Origin: Treponema sp.
GTDB lineage: Bacteria > Spirochaetota > Spirochaetia > Treponematales > Breznakiellaceae
Assembly: GCA_031270205.1 (NCBI GenBank)
Contig: JAISYA010000047.1
Coordinates: forward strand, 1 to 29,330
Length of the DNA: 29,330 bases
Reading direction: 5' to 3'
How positions within the stretch are numbered: position 1 is the stretch's first letter; the number at the start of each line of letters is the position of its first letter. This document shows, piece after piece, positions 8,403 to 16,484 of this stretch. The notes beneath the pieces were generated by a model. That model did not search any database, was not told the DNA's origin, and saw only the letters and a list, made by a program, of their open reading frames with translations. Both the position numbers and the translations under genes were made by a program.

Positions 8403-8417
8403 CGGTTTAACAAACCG
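8403..8417 (-). promoter_or_regulatory. Small inverted repeat upstream of the binding-protein gene
   Basis: CGGTTT-AAC-AAACCG forms a 6-bp stem with a 3-base gap, in the 75 bp between the kinase stop and the binding-protein start. It could be a short hairpin or a regulator site. It does not match the TGTAA-N4-TTACA palindromes found near fucU. Confidence 0.3.
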
Positions 8418-8447
8418 TTAATCTTGCATAAAAATAAACCGCCTGAA

Positions 8448-9953
8448 TCACTGTTTTTCAACCTGTTCCATCCAGGCTTTCCGATAGGAAAAAAGCTCCG
8501 GAATATCGCTCTTTTCCAGTTCCTGATATTCAATATCCATGAAACCCGCCAATTCCGCAAGTCCTTTTCCGGTAAGGGCCATCTTGGCGGTCAGCGCGGC
8601 GCCCAGGGCGCTTGCCTCGGTAATACCCGTAAGGTACACCCGGTTGTTTTTGAAAGCCGCCGACAGGAGCCGGTTATACGCTTCGTTCTTTCTGAATCCT
8701 CCTTCGGTAAAAATTTCCGTCCCCGCCTGAAGCCCGGTTCTTTCCAGGGCCACCAGGGACTGCATCACGAGGCTTATGCGCAGCACCGCGAAGCCCTGCT
8801 CGTAATCGTCAAAGCAGGGCGGCCTGCCCGCGCCGCCTGCGATATCCTCATAGGTCCAGGTTTTCCCGCCTTCCACCACCCTGGGTTTTGAACCGGGGAA
8901 CTGCCCCGTACCGGCGAGCAATTCGGGTAACAGAAAACAGTCCGCCTCCCGCAGAATTTTCCGGTAACGCGCTTCGTCATAGGGCGGGAAATCCTGCCGC
9001 CGGTGCGAGGCCATAAGCTGTTTTGACCATGTCTCGAATTCCTGGCCTCCCAAAAAAATCGCCGTTTTCACCGGAGTCCCGAAAGCGGAGATGTTGAAGA
9101 ACACCACCTTGCCCAGTTCTTCCGGGGCGAAGCCGTAGGACTTCACCGGATTCATCATGACGCACCAGGTTCCGGTGGAGTTGAGCACAAAGCCCGACTC
9201 GCCCTTTTTGGCAAAATGGGGAAGCAGGGCCGCGTTGGAATCGTGGATACCCATGGTCACGACGGCGTCAGGCGAAAGGCCGGTTTTTCGGGCGGCTTCT
9301 TCGCTGATTTTTCCCAGAACATCCCAGGATCGGTTGAGCTTGTCCGGCAGGAACGGGGCGATCCCCATGTCCCGCGCGACCGAAGACAGGCAGTGGTCCA
9401 CCTGATCCCAGAGATAACTGTGGCAGCCCATGTAGGTACTTTCCACGCCGGACTTTCCGGTCAAACGGAAGCCCCAGTATTGGGGAAAGGGAAGTATTGA
9501 GGCGACATTTTTGAAATCTTCAGGAAACTGTTCCTGGGCAAAGAATATCCCTTTGGCCGGATTGATCATCGCCTCAAACGCGGGAGTGCCGGTCCTCGCC
9601 TGGAGTTCAACGGCGGGGCCGAAGCGCTCATAAAAGCGGCGGTGAAAATCTTTGCCCGGTTCGTGGGTGTAGTACACGCAGGGCAGGGCCGCTTTGCCGT
9701 CCCTGCCCAGGCATACAAAGGTCGCCCCGTGGGTGCTTACCGCGATTGCCTTAACGGGAAACTGTTTCCCCGCCTTCCCCAGTTCCTCAAGAAACCATTC
9801 TTCCATAGCCGCAAGATCGTGGCAGGGCAGATCGTCCACGATCTTCGGTTCGAAGACACGGTACTGCGCGTCAAGCTGGCGGAGAGAGTCATCGTACACC
9901 GCCACCTTCTTGTTGGTCATGCCGATATCAATAACCGCTATCGCGTATTCCAC
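8448..9953 (-). CDS. fucK: FGGY-family carbohydrate kinase, L-fuculokinase-like
   Basis: This 501-residue sugar kinase belongs to the FGGY family and most likely phosphorylates L-fuculose, the product of the isomerase encoded immediately upstream. The N-terminal phosphate-binding strand reads AVIDIGMTNKKVAVYD, with the Asp and Thr/Asn that contact ATP. The C-terminal half contains MGIHDSNAALLP with the probable catalytic Asp, VLNSTGTWCVMM, and the nucleotide-binding EGGFRKNEAYNRLL. The start is GTG at 9953, because AAGGAAG lies 7 bp before it and the first strand of the fold begins directly after. Only 15 bp separate it from fucI. Rhamnulose or another ketose kinase activity is possible; the fucose assignment comes from FucI and FucU in the operon. 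Confidence 0.82.
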   Translation of the reverse strand: MEYAIAVIDIGMTNKKVAVYDDSLRQLDAQYRVFEPKIVDDLPCHDLAAMEEWFLEELGKAGKQFPVKAIAVSTHGATFVCLGRDGKAALPCVYYTHEPGKDFHRRFYERFGPAVELQARTGTPAFEAMINPAKGIFFAQEQFPEDFKNVASILPFPQYWGFRLTGKSGVESTYMGCHSYLWDQVDHCLSSVARDMGIAPFLPDKLNRSWDVLGKISEEAARKTGLSPDAVVTMGIHDSNAALLPHFAKKGESGFVLNSTGTWCVMMNPVKSYGFAPEELGKVVFFNISAFGTPVKTAIFLGGQEFETWSKQLMASHRRQDFPPYDEARYRKILREADCFLLPELLAGTGQFPGSKPRVVEGGKTWTYEDIAGGAGRPPCFDDYEQGFAVLRISLVMQSLVALERTGLQAGTEIFTEGGFRKNEAYNRLLSAAFKNNRVYLTGITEASALGAALTAKMALTGKGLAELAGFMDIEYQELEKSDIPELFSYRKAWMEQVEKQ

Positions 9954-9968
9954 GATCTTGCTTCCTTT

Positions 9969-11762
9969 TTATTTGTACAACGGGCCAAGGGCCGCGCAGG
10001 CTCGGTAGTCCGCGCTTTCCCTGTCCATGCCGAAAGCGTTCCAGTAACTGGGCCGGAATATCTTTTCTTCAGGCAGGTTGTGCATACAAACCGGAATGCG
10101 CAGTATGGCGCACAGGGCGATAAGGTCCGCGCCGATATGGCCGTAAGAAATGGCGCCGTGGTTGGCCCCCCAGTTGTTCATAACGTCGTAGGCCGTTTTG
10201 AACGCCCCCTTGCCCGTTACCCTGGGGGCGAACCAGGTGCAGGGCCAGGTGTAGTCGGTGCGTTTCCAGAGAATGTCCGAGACGTTGTCCGGCAGATTCA
10301 CCGTCCAGCCTTCGGCGATCTGTATAACCGGGCCGACGCCCTTCACGATGTTGAGTCTGGTCATGGTAACGGGCATTTCCGCCCTGGTAAGGAAGCGTGA
10401 CGAGAAACCGCCGCCCCGGAAATAGCCGAAGTCCGCGGCGTTCCAGGTGGTCGCCAAGAGGCAGGCCTTCTGATCCGCTTCGGTTACTTCCCAGAAGGGC
10501 TTCATCACGCCCTTGCCGTCCGGGCCTTTCATCTCGCCTGAGGCGTCGATACAGGCCGCGCCCGAATTGATAAGGTGGATAAAGCCGCCCGATTCTTTCG
10601 CCGCTCCGGTAAGATCGTAGCCCGTGGCCCGCTTTACCGCCTCCGGACTCCAGTAGGTGCGCACATCGGCGAAAATCTGGGCGGTTCCGGTTAACAGTTT
10701 TCCGAATAACATACCCACGCCGTTGAGGGTGTCGTTCTCGGTGGCAAGGATATACGGCTCTCTCGCGCCCTCCCAGTCAAAGGAGGAATTGAGCATGGAT
10801 TCGGGAAAATCGCAGTTGGGGTAGAAATCGGTCCACTGGCGCTGTCCCTGGAAACCGCCGGCAATGGCGTTGTGGCCGGCCTGTTCCTCCTCGAAGCCCG
10901 CGCTCAAATTGGGATTGCCGTTAAAGAGATCCTTGATGATGCACATCATCTTGACGACAAATTCCCAGGCCTTGTCCTGCTCCGCGCGGGACCGCTGCAG
11001 TTCCGGCGGATTCTTGTCAAAGCCCTCTTTGCAATACTGTTTGGTCCAGGCCAGCGCCTTCTCGTATTCGTTTTTATCGTAAATGCCCTTTTCCATGCGG
11101 CGGATGACCTCTACCTCGTCAACACTCTCCACCCGCATACCCAGATACTCTTCAAAAAATTCGGGGTTGATGATCGAGCCGGCAATGCCCATGCAGATAG
11201 AGCCGATTTGCAAATAACTCTTGCCCCGCAGAGTGGCCGCGGCCACCGCCGCCCGCCCAAACCGCAGGAGCTTTTCCCGCACATCCGCCGGAATCTCCGT
11301 ATCGCTGGCGTCCTGCACGTCGTGGCCGTAAATGCCGAAAGCGGGCAGTCCTTTTTGGGCGTGGGCTGCCAGTACCGAGGCCAGGTACACCGCCCCGGGG
11401 CGCTCGGTGCCGTTGAATCCCCAGACGCCTTTAATGGTCTGCGGGTCCGTGTCCATGGTTTCCGAGCCGTAGCACCAGCAGGGCGTTACCGTCAGGGTGA
11501 TGTCCACCCCTTCCCGCCTGAACAGGTCCGCGCAGGCCGCGGCTTCCGCCACCCGCCCGATGGTCGTGCCGGCGATAATCACCTGAACCGGCTCGCCGTT
11601 GGAATACCGTATGTTCTTTTCCAACAGCGCCTTCGCCGCTTTCGCCATATTCATGGTTTGATCCTCAAGCGATTCCCGTACCTTTAAGGGGCCGCGCCGT
11701 CCGTCAATAGTCGGCCTAATCCCGATCCGGGGATAGGCGCCTCTAAAACGATTAATTGCCAT
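9969..11762 (-). CDS. fucI: L-fucose isomerase
   Basis: This 597-residue protein converts L-fucose to L-fuculose (it may also act on D-arabinose) using a divalent metal, in the cytoplasm. It aligns by eye along its length with enterobacterial FucI: RIGIRPTIDGRRGPLKVRES near the N-terminus, PCWCYGSETMD, NDTLNGVGMLFGKLLTGTAQ and FADVRTYWSPEAVKRATG. The metal and catalytic residues are present: Glu342 and Asp366 have the same 24-residue separation as Glu337 and Asp361 of the E. coli enzyme, and His535 lies in NHGAISYGHIG. The ATG at 11762 has GGAGG 5 bp upstream. A second ATG at 11777 overlaps the repressor stop codon (TAATG) but has no ribosome site, so it may mediate coupling. Confidence 0.95.
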   Translation of the reverse strand: MAINRFRGAYPRIGIRPTIDGRRGPLKVRESLEDQTMNMAKAAKALLEKNIRYSNGEPVQVIIAGTTIGRVAEAAACADLFRREGVDITLTVTPCWCYGSETMDTDPQTIKGVWGFNGTERPGAVYLASVLAAHAQKGLPAFGIYGHDVQDASDTEIPADVREKLLRFGRAAVAAATLRGKSYLQIGSICMGIAGSIINPEFFEEYLGMRVESVDEVEVIRRMEKGIYDKNEYEKALAWTKQYCKEGFDKNPPELQRSRAEQDKAWEFVVKMMCIIKDLFNGNPNLSAGFEEEQAGHNAIAGGFQGQRQWTDFYPNCDFPESMLNSSFDWEGAREPYILATENDTLNGVGMLFGKLLTGTAQIFADVRTYWSPEAVKRATGYDLTGAAKESGGFIHLINSGAACIDASGEMKGPDGKGVMKPFWEVTEADQKACLLATTWNAADFGYFRGGGFSSRFLTRAEMPVTMTRLNIVKGVGPVIQIAEGWTVNLPDNVSDILWKRTDYTWPCTWFAPRVTGKGAFKTAYDVMNNWGANHGAISYGHIGADLIALCAILRIPVCMHNLPEEKIFRPSYWNAFGMDRESADYRACAALGPLYK

Positions 11763-11776
11763 TCTTTCCTCCAACA

Positions 11777-12781
11777 TTAATGATGATGTATGGTTACCGG
11801 CAGACGGATAATCCGTTCCCCGGAATGTTCCCGCTCAAAACGCCCGGTCTTTTTTTCCCGGATATTCTCGATGATTCGCTGTCCCGCCCGCCTTCCCATT
11901 GCTACCGCGTCCTGGAAAGCGGTGTAGCGGCTGGCCGGCAGAAAGGGCGTATAGCGGGACTCGTCAAAACCCGCGATAACCACCGGCGGCTTCGGGCCGT
12001 CCATATCCAGAAGCCGCCGCTCCATCCCCAAATGGATCAGCAGATTCACCGCCACCATAGCTTCCGGCGGGTTCGCCTCTTCCATGAGAGTCTTCATCCG
12101 CTGATAGCCGTCCTCCACGTTCATTCCTCCCAGGCAAATCCAGGAAGGCTCAGGCTGAATTCCCGCTTCCGCCAGGGCCCGCGCGTAACCGGAAAGCCGC
12201 TCCCGTGCGGTGGACACGGTTATTTCCCCGCCCACAAAGGCAATCCGCCTAAAGCCGTCGGACAGGAGGGCATTGGTAAGCCGCCTGGTCCCGTCCTCGT
12301 TGTCGGAAACCACCGCGTCAAAGCCGGGGCCTTCCACAATCCGGTCCACCAGGAGGACAGGCGTCCGCTCCGCCACGGCCCGCAGATGCTCCCCCCGCGA
12401 ACCTGCCGGAATGATCACCATACCGTCAACCATACGGTCCGCCAGCATGGCAATCCGCTTTTGTTCTTCCTCAACGGAATTCCGGGAAGAGGAAAGCAGC
12501 ATGGTATAACCCTGCGCGTCCAGTTCCCGCTCGATTCCCTCCGCCACGTCCATGAAAAAATCGTTTGCCAGTTCGGGAAACACAACCGCCACCGTCATAG
12601 TGGAGCGGACTTTAAGGCTCCGCGCCGTATGATTCATCCGGTAACTCAGCTTGTCCGCCGCGGCGATTACCCTCAGCCGCGTTTGTTCCGCCACCGGACT
12701 GGGATTTTCGGCAAGCGCCCTGGAAACCGTAGCGGTTGAGACCCCCGCCGCGTAGGCCACATCCTTGATGGTCTTTCTCAT
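11777..12781 (-). CDS. LacI-family transcriptional repressor
   Basis: This 334-residue regulator has the N-terminal LacI helix-turn-helix (TIKDVAYAAGVSTATVSRAL, residues about 4-23), the hinge with NHTARSLKVRST, and a periplasmic-binding-like effector domain. It is encoded inside the fucose-type operon, 27 bp after fucU and overlapping the start region of fucI. The two TGTAA-N4-TTACA palindromes upstream of fucU and just before this gene are typical LacI-family operators, so the protein is probably an autoregulated repressor that is released by L-fucose or a derivative. That ligand is inferred from the gene's position. Confidence 0.92.
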   Translation of the reverse strand: MRKTIKDVAYAAGVSTATVSRALAENPSPVAEQTRLRVIAAADKLSYRMNHTARSLKVRSTMTVAVVFPELANDFFMDVAEGIERELDAQGYTMLLSSSRNSVEEEQKRIAMLADRMVDGMVIIPAGSRGEHLRAVAERTPVLLVDRIVEGPGFDAVVSDNEDGTRRLTNALLSDGFRRIAFVGGEITVSTARERLSGYARALAEAGIQPEPSWICLGGMNVEDGYQRMKTLMEEANPPEAMVAVNLLIHLGMERRLLDMDGPKPPVVIAGFDESRYTPFLPASRYTAFQDAVAMGRRAGQRIIENIREKKTGRFEREHSGERIIRLPVTIHHH

Positions 12782-12799
12782 GGTTCCAACGCAACGCCG

Positions 12800-12813
12800 T
12801 GTAAACGATTACA
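12800..12813. promoter_or_regulatory. Second LacI-type operator, overlapping the fucU stop codon
   Basis: TGTAAACGATTACA differs at one base from the perfect palindrome at 13310-13323. It includes the fucU stop codon (12809-12811) and lies 19 bp upstream of the repressor ATG. It could serve autoregulation or DNA looping with the upstream site. Having two such sites within about 500 bp in the same operon argues against chance. Confidence 0.7.
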
Positions 12814-13252
12814 GCGGTTTCCCCAGCGGAATAACCCCTTTTTTCAGGATAATATTCCCGTATTTGACCGTTTCCCCGGTCATAAGCACGGCAAAGGCCT
12901 TTTTCGCGCGCTCATAGAACGCGAAACGCTCAATCCGCTCGGTCGCGGGAGTTCCCGGCCAGCGCCGGTCTATCACCGCCCGGTAGGATTCTTCGACCGT
13001 CTCATCCAGGACATCGCCCTGGCCGGGCGCCATCATGGCAACCGGGTGGGGCACATACGAATCCAGGTTTATCAAAGCCAGAATGCCGTCCAACAGCGCG
13101 GGAACTCTGATTCCGTCCGCCCTAATCACCCGCGCGTTACAGGAATCGCCGGGGAAAAACGCGTCCGCCAGCACGATTTCATCCCCATGCCCCATTCGAA
13201 ACAGGACATCAAGCAATTCGGGACTTATTACCGGATCAATGCCGATTAACAT
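12809..13252 (-). CDS. fucU: L-fucose mutarotase (FucU/RbsD family)
   Basis: This 147-residue protein interconverts the alpha and beta anomers of L-fucose so that the isomerase and transporter receive the usable form. It has the family's N-terminal motif LLDVLFRMGHGDEIVLADAF, with His22 as the probable catalytic base and Asp30 nearby, and the C-terminal TVKYGNIILKKGVIP sequence containing the conserved Tyr and Asn. The length is normal for FucU. A strong AAGGAGG precedes the ATG. It is the first gene of the fucose-type operon. RbsD-like ribose pyranase activity is possible, but the adjacent isomerase makes fucose far more likely. Confidence 0.93.
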   Translation of the reverse strand: MLIGIDPVISPELLDVLFRMGHGDEIVLADAFFPGDSCNARVIRADGIRVPALLDGILALINLDSYVPHPVAMMAPGQGDVLDETVEESYRAVIDRRWPGTPATERIERFAFYERAKKAFAVLMTGETVKYGNIILKKGVIPLGKPL

Positions 13253-13272
13253 AGCCGCCTCCTTTTCTATCT

Positions 13273-13301
13273 ATGATCCACCCTAATCCGGGGTTTGTCA
13301 A
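13273..13301 (-). promoter_or_regulatory. Promoter of the fucose-type operon
   Basis: On the minus strand a perfect TTGACA -35 box (13301-13296) is followed by a 17-bp spacer and GATCAT (13278-13273) as a weak -10 box. Transcription would begin about 15-20 bp before fucU. The palindromic operator lies 8 bp upstream of the -35 box. Confidence 0.6.
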
Positions 13302-13309
13302 CAAAAAAT

Positions 13310-13323
13310 TGTAATCGATTACA
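13310..13323. promoter_or_regulatory. Perfect 14-bp palindromic operator (LacI family)
   Basis: TGTAATCGATTACA is its own reverse complement and has the central CG typical of LacI-family operators. It lies between the divergent fucU promoter and the response-regulator gene, so it could affect both directions. The likely binder is the repressor encoded two genes into the operon. Confidence 0.78.
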
Positions 13324-13343
13324 CTTTTTTTGGATACCGCCCC

Positions 13344-13385
13344 GCGGCCAGGGAGCGGGTGGCAGACCCCGCCTTGCGCGGCCGC
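13344..13385. other. GC-rich nested stem-loop in the divergent intergenic region
   Basis: GCGGCC (13344-13349) pairs with GGCCGC (13380-13385), and inside it GCGGG (13355-13359) pairs with CCCGC (13368-13372). It lies in the 178 bp between the divergently transcribed fucU and the response-regulator gene. It could be a leader structure for the latter; function unknown. Confidence 0.4.
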
Positions 13386-13430
13386 CCCGCCGGATAGACT
13401 CTTTCCCGTTATTGCGGTTTAGTTATTGCT

Positions 13431-14894
13431 ATGTACCGTGTCTTGGTTGTGGATGATGAGGAGCCGGTTCTCGACAGCTATGTCTTCATGCTCAACGGCT
13501 GCGCCGGCTTTACCCTGGCGGGCAAGGCGCGCTCCGGCTTTGAGGCCCTGAAGCTGATCCACGAGCTTGAGCCTGACCTGGTTTTTATGGACATCAACAT
13601 CCCCGGCCTTGACGGCCTTGAAGTTATCGCGGACGTGCACAAAAAGTTCCCCGCCATGATTTTTGTCCTTTCCACCGCGTACGAGCGCTTTGACCTGGCC
13701 CAGCGGGCCATCCCCCTGGGCGTGTTCGACTACCTGGTAAAGCCCGTGTCCAAAAAGACCTTCCTTGCGACTATGGACACGGCGCGGGCGGCCCTGCAAA
13801 GCCGCGAAGCCGCGCCCGCGGAAACGGAAACGCCCCTGCAGCGCTTTATGCGGCGGACTATCTGGAAAGCGATTGGCGAAGACGAATGGGCGGCAATCCG
13901 CGCGGACCTGGCCCTTCCCTCGGACCGGGGAAACGTCTGCATCCTGGAAAGCGCCGAAGCCGAAGCGGTATGCGCCCGCCTGGCGGAGCTGGTTTCCTAC
14001 AAGCGCCACTGCGTGTACGACGCTATGCTGAACCGGGGCATGCTGCTGGTCTCCGGCGACATGAGCCGGGGCGGCCTTGAGGAACTGTTCGGCCTCGCCC
14101 TTGGAGAGCTTTCGCCGGGCGGGGAAAACGTGCTGGGCCTGGGCGACCCGCGCCGGGGGCCTGAACTGTACCTTTCCTGCGCCGCCGCGCTCCGTAACCT
14201 GGAAGACCGGCGCGGGCAGCGCGGCTTCCACAACCGCGAAGCGGACGATGATGAACGCGGGCGCTTTATCCAGCTCCGCCGGAAAATTGGCGCCGCGGAT
14301 CCCGCCGAAATGCGCAAACTATTCGCCCGTATCTGGAGCGGCGTTTTCGCCGAAGCTGATTTTACCCTTGCCAGGAGCAAAATGGCGTCGCTCATCATGT
14401 TCCTCATGGACGACATCACCGGCTGCTACCGCAATCCCGACAAAGCGCCGCTCTTTAACGCGGTGGGGGAAATAATGGCGCTCAAGGATATTGCCGCCTG
14501 GGAACGCTGGTCCGCCGCCGCCTTTGAAAAACTCCTGAACGAGGCCGCCCTCCGCCGTTCCGGCCCCCTCCCCCTGGTCAAAGCCATCGCCTACATCAGG
14601 GAATATTACGCCGACCCCGCCCTGCAGCTTGGCAGCGCCGCCGAAGCCGCCCTGGTATCGCCCGCCTACTTAAGCCGCCTGTTCTCCGATCAACTGGGAA
14701 CCAGCTTTGTCGATTACCTCAGCGCCTTCCGCATCGAAAAAAGCGAAAAGCTCATCCGCGAATCCGGCCTGAGTATCAAGGAAACCGCCTTTGCCGTTGG
14801 GTACCGCGACCCCAATTACTTCAGCAAGATTTTCAGAAAGCTGCGGGGCCTCAGCCCCTCGGAGTTTGCCGAGCGGGTAGAGAAAACAGGATGA
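13431..14894 (+). CDS. YesN-type response regulator (receiver plus AraC-type HTH)
   Basis: This 487-residue regulator has an N-terminal receiver domain (residues about 1-120: acidic pair Asp8/Asp9, phosphorylatable Asp54 in VFMDINIPGLDG, Lys104 in YLVKPVS), a variable middle, and a C-terminal AraC-type double helix-turn-helix (about residues 385-480, with AALVSPAYLSRLFSDQLGTS and VGYRDPNYFSKIFRKLRGLS). This is the YesN layout that pairs with LytS-type kinases in two-component control of sugar ABC operons. It is followed 9 bp later by a XylF-like lipoprotein gene and then by xylFGH, which it likely activates. No Shine-Dalgarno is visible before the ATG, yet the receiver fold begins at residue 2, so this start is firm. 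Confidence 0.92.
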   Translation: MYRVLVVDDEEPVLDSYVFMLNGCAGFTLAGKARSGFEALKLIHELEPDLVFMDINIPGLDGLEVIADVHKKFPAMIFVLSTAYERFDLAQRAIPLGVFDYLVKPVSKKTFLATMDTARAALQSREAAPAETETPLQRFMRRTIWKAIGEDEWAAIRADLALPSDRGNVCILESAEAEAVCARLAELVSYKRHCVYDAMLNRGMLLVSGDMSRGGLEELFGLALGELSPGGENVLGLGDPRRGPELYLSCAAALRNLEDRRGQRGFHNREADDDERGRFIQLRRKIGAADPAEMRKLFARIWSGVFAEADFTLARSKMASLIMFLMDDITGCYRNPDKAPLFNAVGEIMALKDIAAWERWSAAAFEKLLNEAALRRSGPLPLVKAIAYIREYYADPALQLGSAAEAALVSPAYLSRLFSDQLGTSFVDYLSAFRIEKSEKLIRESGLSIKETAFAVGYRDPNYFSKIFRKLRGLSPSEFAERVEKTG

Positions 14895-14903
14895 GGCGTT
14901 AGG

Positions 14904-16019
14904 ATGCACAAAGCGATTCGGGCCGTTATTATGCTGTGCGTAGTGCTGGCCGCCGCCTGCGGACGAGGGGACGGCGGCGGAACGCGGGCGCGGCAGAGCG
15001 GCGCAACTGACGGCGCTGCCGGCGGCGCGCCCATGAACCGCGCCGCGGGAGGCGCGCGGCACAACGGGGCCGCGCCGGTCATCGGCTTTTCCATTGCCAC
15101 GGCTACTTTCATCGTTGAACGCTGGAACAAGGACCTTAATGTGTTTACCGGCGCGGCGCGGGAACTGGGCGCGGAAGTAATCGTGCAGCTTTCAGCCGGG
15201 GGTATCCGCGAACAAATCGCCCAAATCAACTATATGGTGAATCAAAACATCGACCTTCTTGTGGTAATCGCCCATGATACCGAGGCCATTACCGGCGCGA
15301 TAAAGCAGGTGCGGGACGCGGGGATTCCGGTTATCGCCTACGACCGGATGATCCAGGGAACGCCGGTAGACGCCTACATTTCTTTTGACAGCCGCGAGGT
15401 AGGCCGCGCCTTTGGAAGGGCCCTGCGGGACGCCGCGCCCCGCGGCAGGTATCTCCTGGTGAACGGTTCCCTGCACGACTTCAACAGCTTTGAAATCAGC
15501 GGGGGAATCCACGAGATACTCGACCCCCTTATTGAGGCGGGGGATATTGAGCTGGGGCGGGAGATTTGGCTTGAAGAGTGGAGTTCAGACGAGGCGCTGG
15601 AAAAAATCGGCCGTATTTTTGAGGAAGACCCGGACTGGGACGCCATTGCCTGCGGGAACGACGCTATTGCCAACGCCGCCATTCAACTGCTTTCCGAGCG
15701 CCGCCGGGCGGGGGAGGTGGCGGTGGTGGGCCAGGACGCGGAATTGATAAGCTGCCAGCGCATTGTAGAGGGCGTTCAGCTGATGACCGTATACAAGCCC
15801 ATCGGGAAGCTCGCCCCCCGCGCCGCCCGCCTTGCCCTGGCGATAATCCGCCGGGAAGACTTTCCGCCGGACCTGATGCTGGAAAACGGCAGCGGCGTAC
15901 TGATCCCTTCGTACATCGAAAAGCCTGTCGCGGTTTTCGCGGACAACATCGACGTGGTTATCCGGGACGGTTTTCATTCACGGGAAGATGTGTACCGCAA
16001 CGTCATGAACGCGCCGTAA
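14904..16019 (+). CDS. XylFII-like periplasmic D-xylose-binding lipoprotein (probable sensor)
   Basis: This 371-residue protein resembles the D-xylose-binding protein XylF but is encoded with the regulator rather than the transporter. It has a lipoprotein signal (LAAAC, lipidated Cys19), a Gly/Ala-rich linker to about residue 55, then the type 1 binding fold with sugar-contact motifs shared with XylF: ERWNKD, IPVIAYDRMI, CGNDAIANAA, VVGQDAELISC and LMTVYKP. In clostridia a second xylose-binding protein, XylFII, forms a complex with the LytS kinase and signals to YesN. Its position directly after a YesN-type regulator (9-bp gap) suggests the same sensory role. No kinase gene is present alongside. 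A redundant transport role remains possible. Confidence 0.82.
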   Translation: MHKAIRAVIMLCVVLAAACGRGDGGGTRARQSGATDGAAGGAPMNRAAGGARHNGAAPVIGFSIATATFIVERWNKDLNVFTGAARELGAEVIVQLSAGGIREQIAQINYMVNQNIDLLVVIAHDTEAITGAIKQVRDAGIPVIAYDRMIQGTPVDAYISFDSREVGRAFGRALRDAAPRGRYLLVNGSLHDFNSFEISGGIHEILDPLIEAGDIELGREIWLEEWSSDEALEKIGRIFEEDPDWDAIACGNDAIANAAIQLLSERRRAGEVAVVGQDAELISCQRIVEGVQLMTVYKPIGKLAPRAARLALAIIRREDFPPDLMLENGSGVLIPSYIEKPVAVFADNIDVVIRDGFHSREDVYRNVMNAP

Positions 16020-16184
16020 ATAACGCAGAACTTACGCCCGATCCGTGCAAACGGCATTGCGGCCGCTTTGTCTCGTTCCCGCTTTTCCGGCTTTCCGTTT
16101 TGCGCTCCGCGCCGCGCCGCCGGCGCTCCCTTCCGTATTGACCGCGCTTCCGGCTTTCCAAACCGCGCTTGCGGCTTTCCGCTC

Positions 16185-16467
16185 AAAAAAGCCGGTTTTT
16201 TTATCAAAATTCCCGGTTTTTTTGTCAAAAATCCGTGTTTTTTCGTTAAAAATCCGTGTTTTTTCGTCAAAATTCCGTGTTTTTTTGTCAGAATTCCCAG
16301 TTTTTTTATCAAAATTCCGTGTTTTTTTGTCAGAATTCCCGGTTTTTTTATCAGAATTCCGTGTTTTTTCGTCAAAATTCCCGGTTTTTTTGTCAAAATT
16401 CCGTGTTTTTTCGTTAAAATTCCCGGTTTTTTCGTCAAAATTCCCGGTTATTTGATCAAAATTCCCG
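16185..16467. repeat. Tandem array of 21-bp units, 13 full copies plus a partial, with phased A/T tracts
   Basis: Units run from 16185 to 16457, followed by a 10-bp remnant. The consensus starts AAAATT, then CCCGG or CCGTG, then six or seven T and a GTC/ATC end. Copies differ at few positions and two subtypes (CCCGG and CCGTG) alternate irregularly, as in arrays that grew by block duplication. Each unit carries an AAAATT and a T6-7 tract about half a unit apart, so A-tracts recur roughly every 10-11 bp. Confidence 0.95.
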
Positions 16468-16484
16468 CCCCTGGTATGCGCGTT

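Noticed and set aside
14904..16019. Calling the regulator-linked binding protein a second transporter component
   Set aside because: It is coupled to the YesN-type gene and separated by 830 bp from xylFGH. A sensory XylFII-like role fits better, though transport cannot be excluded.
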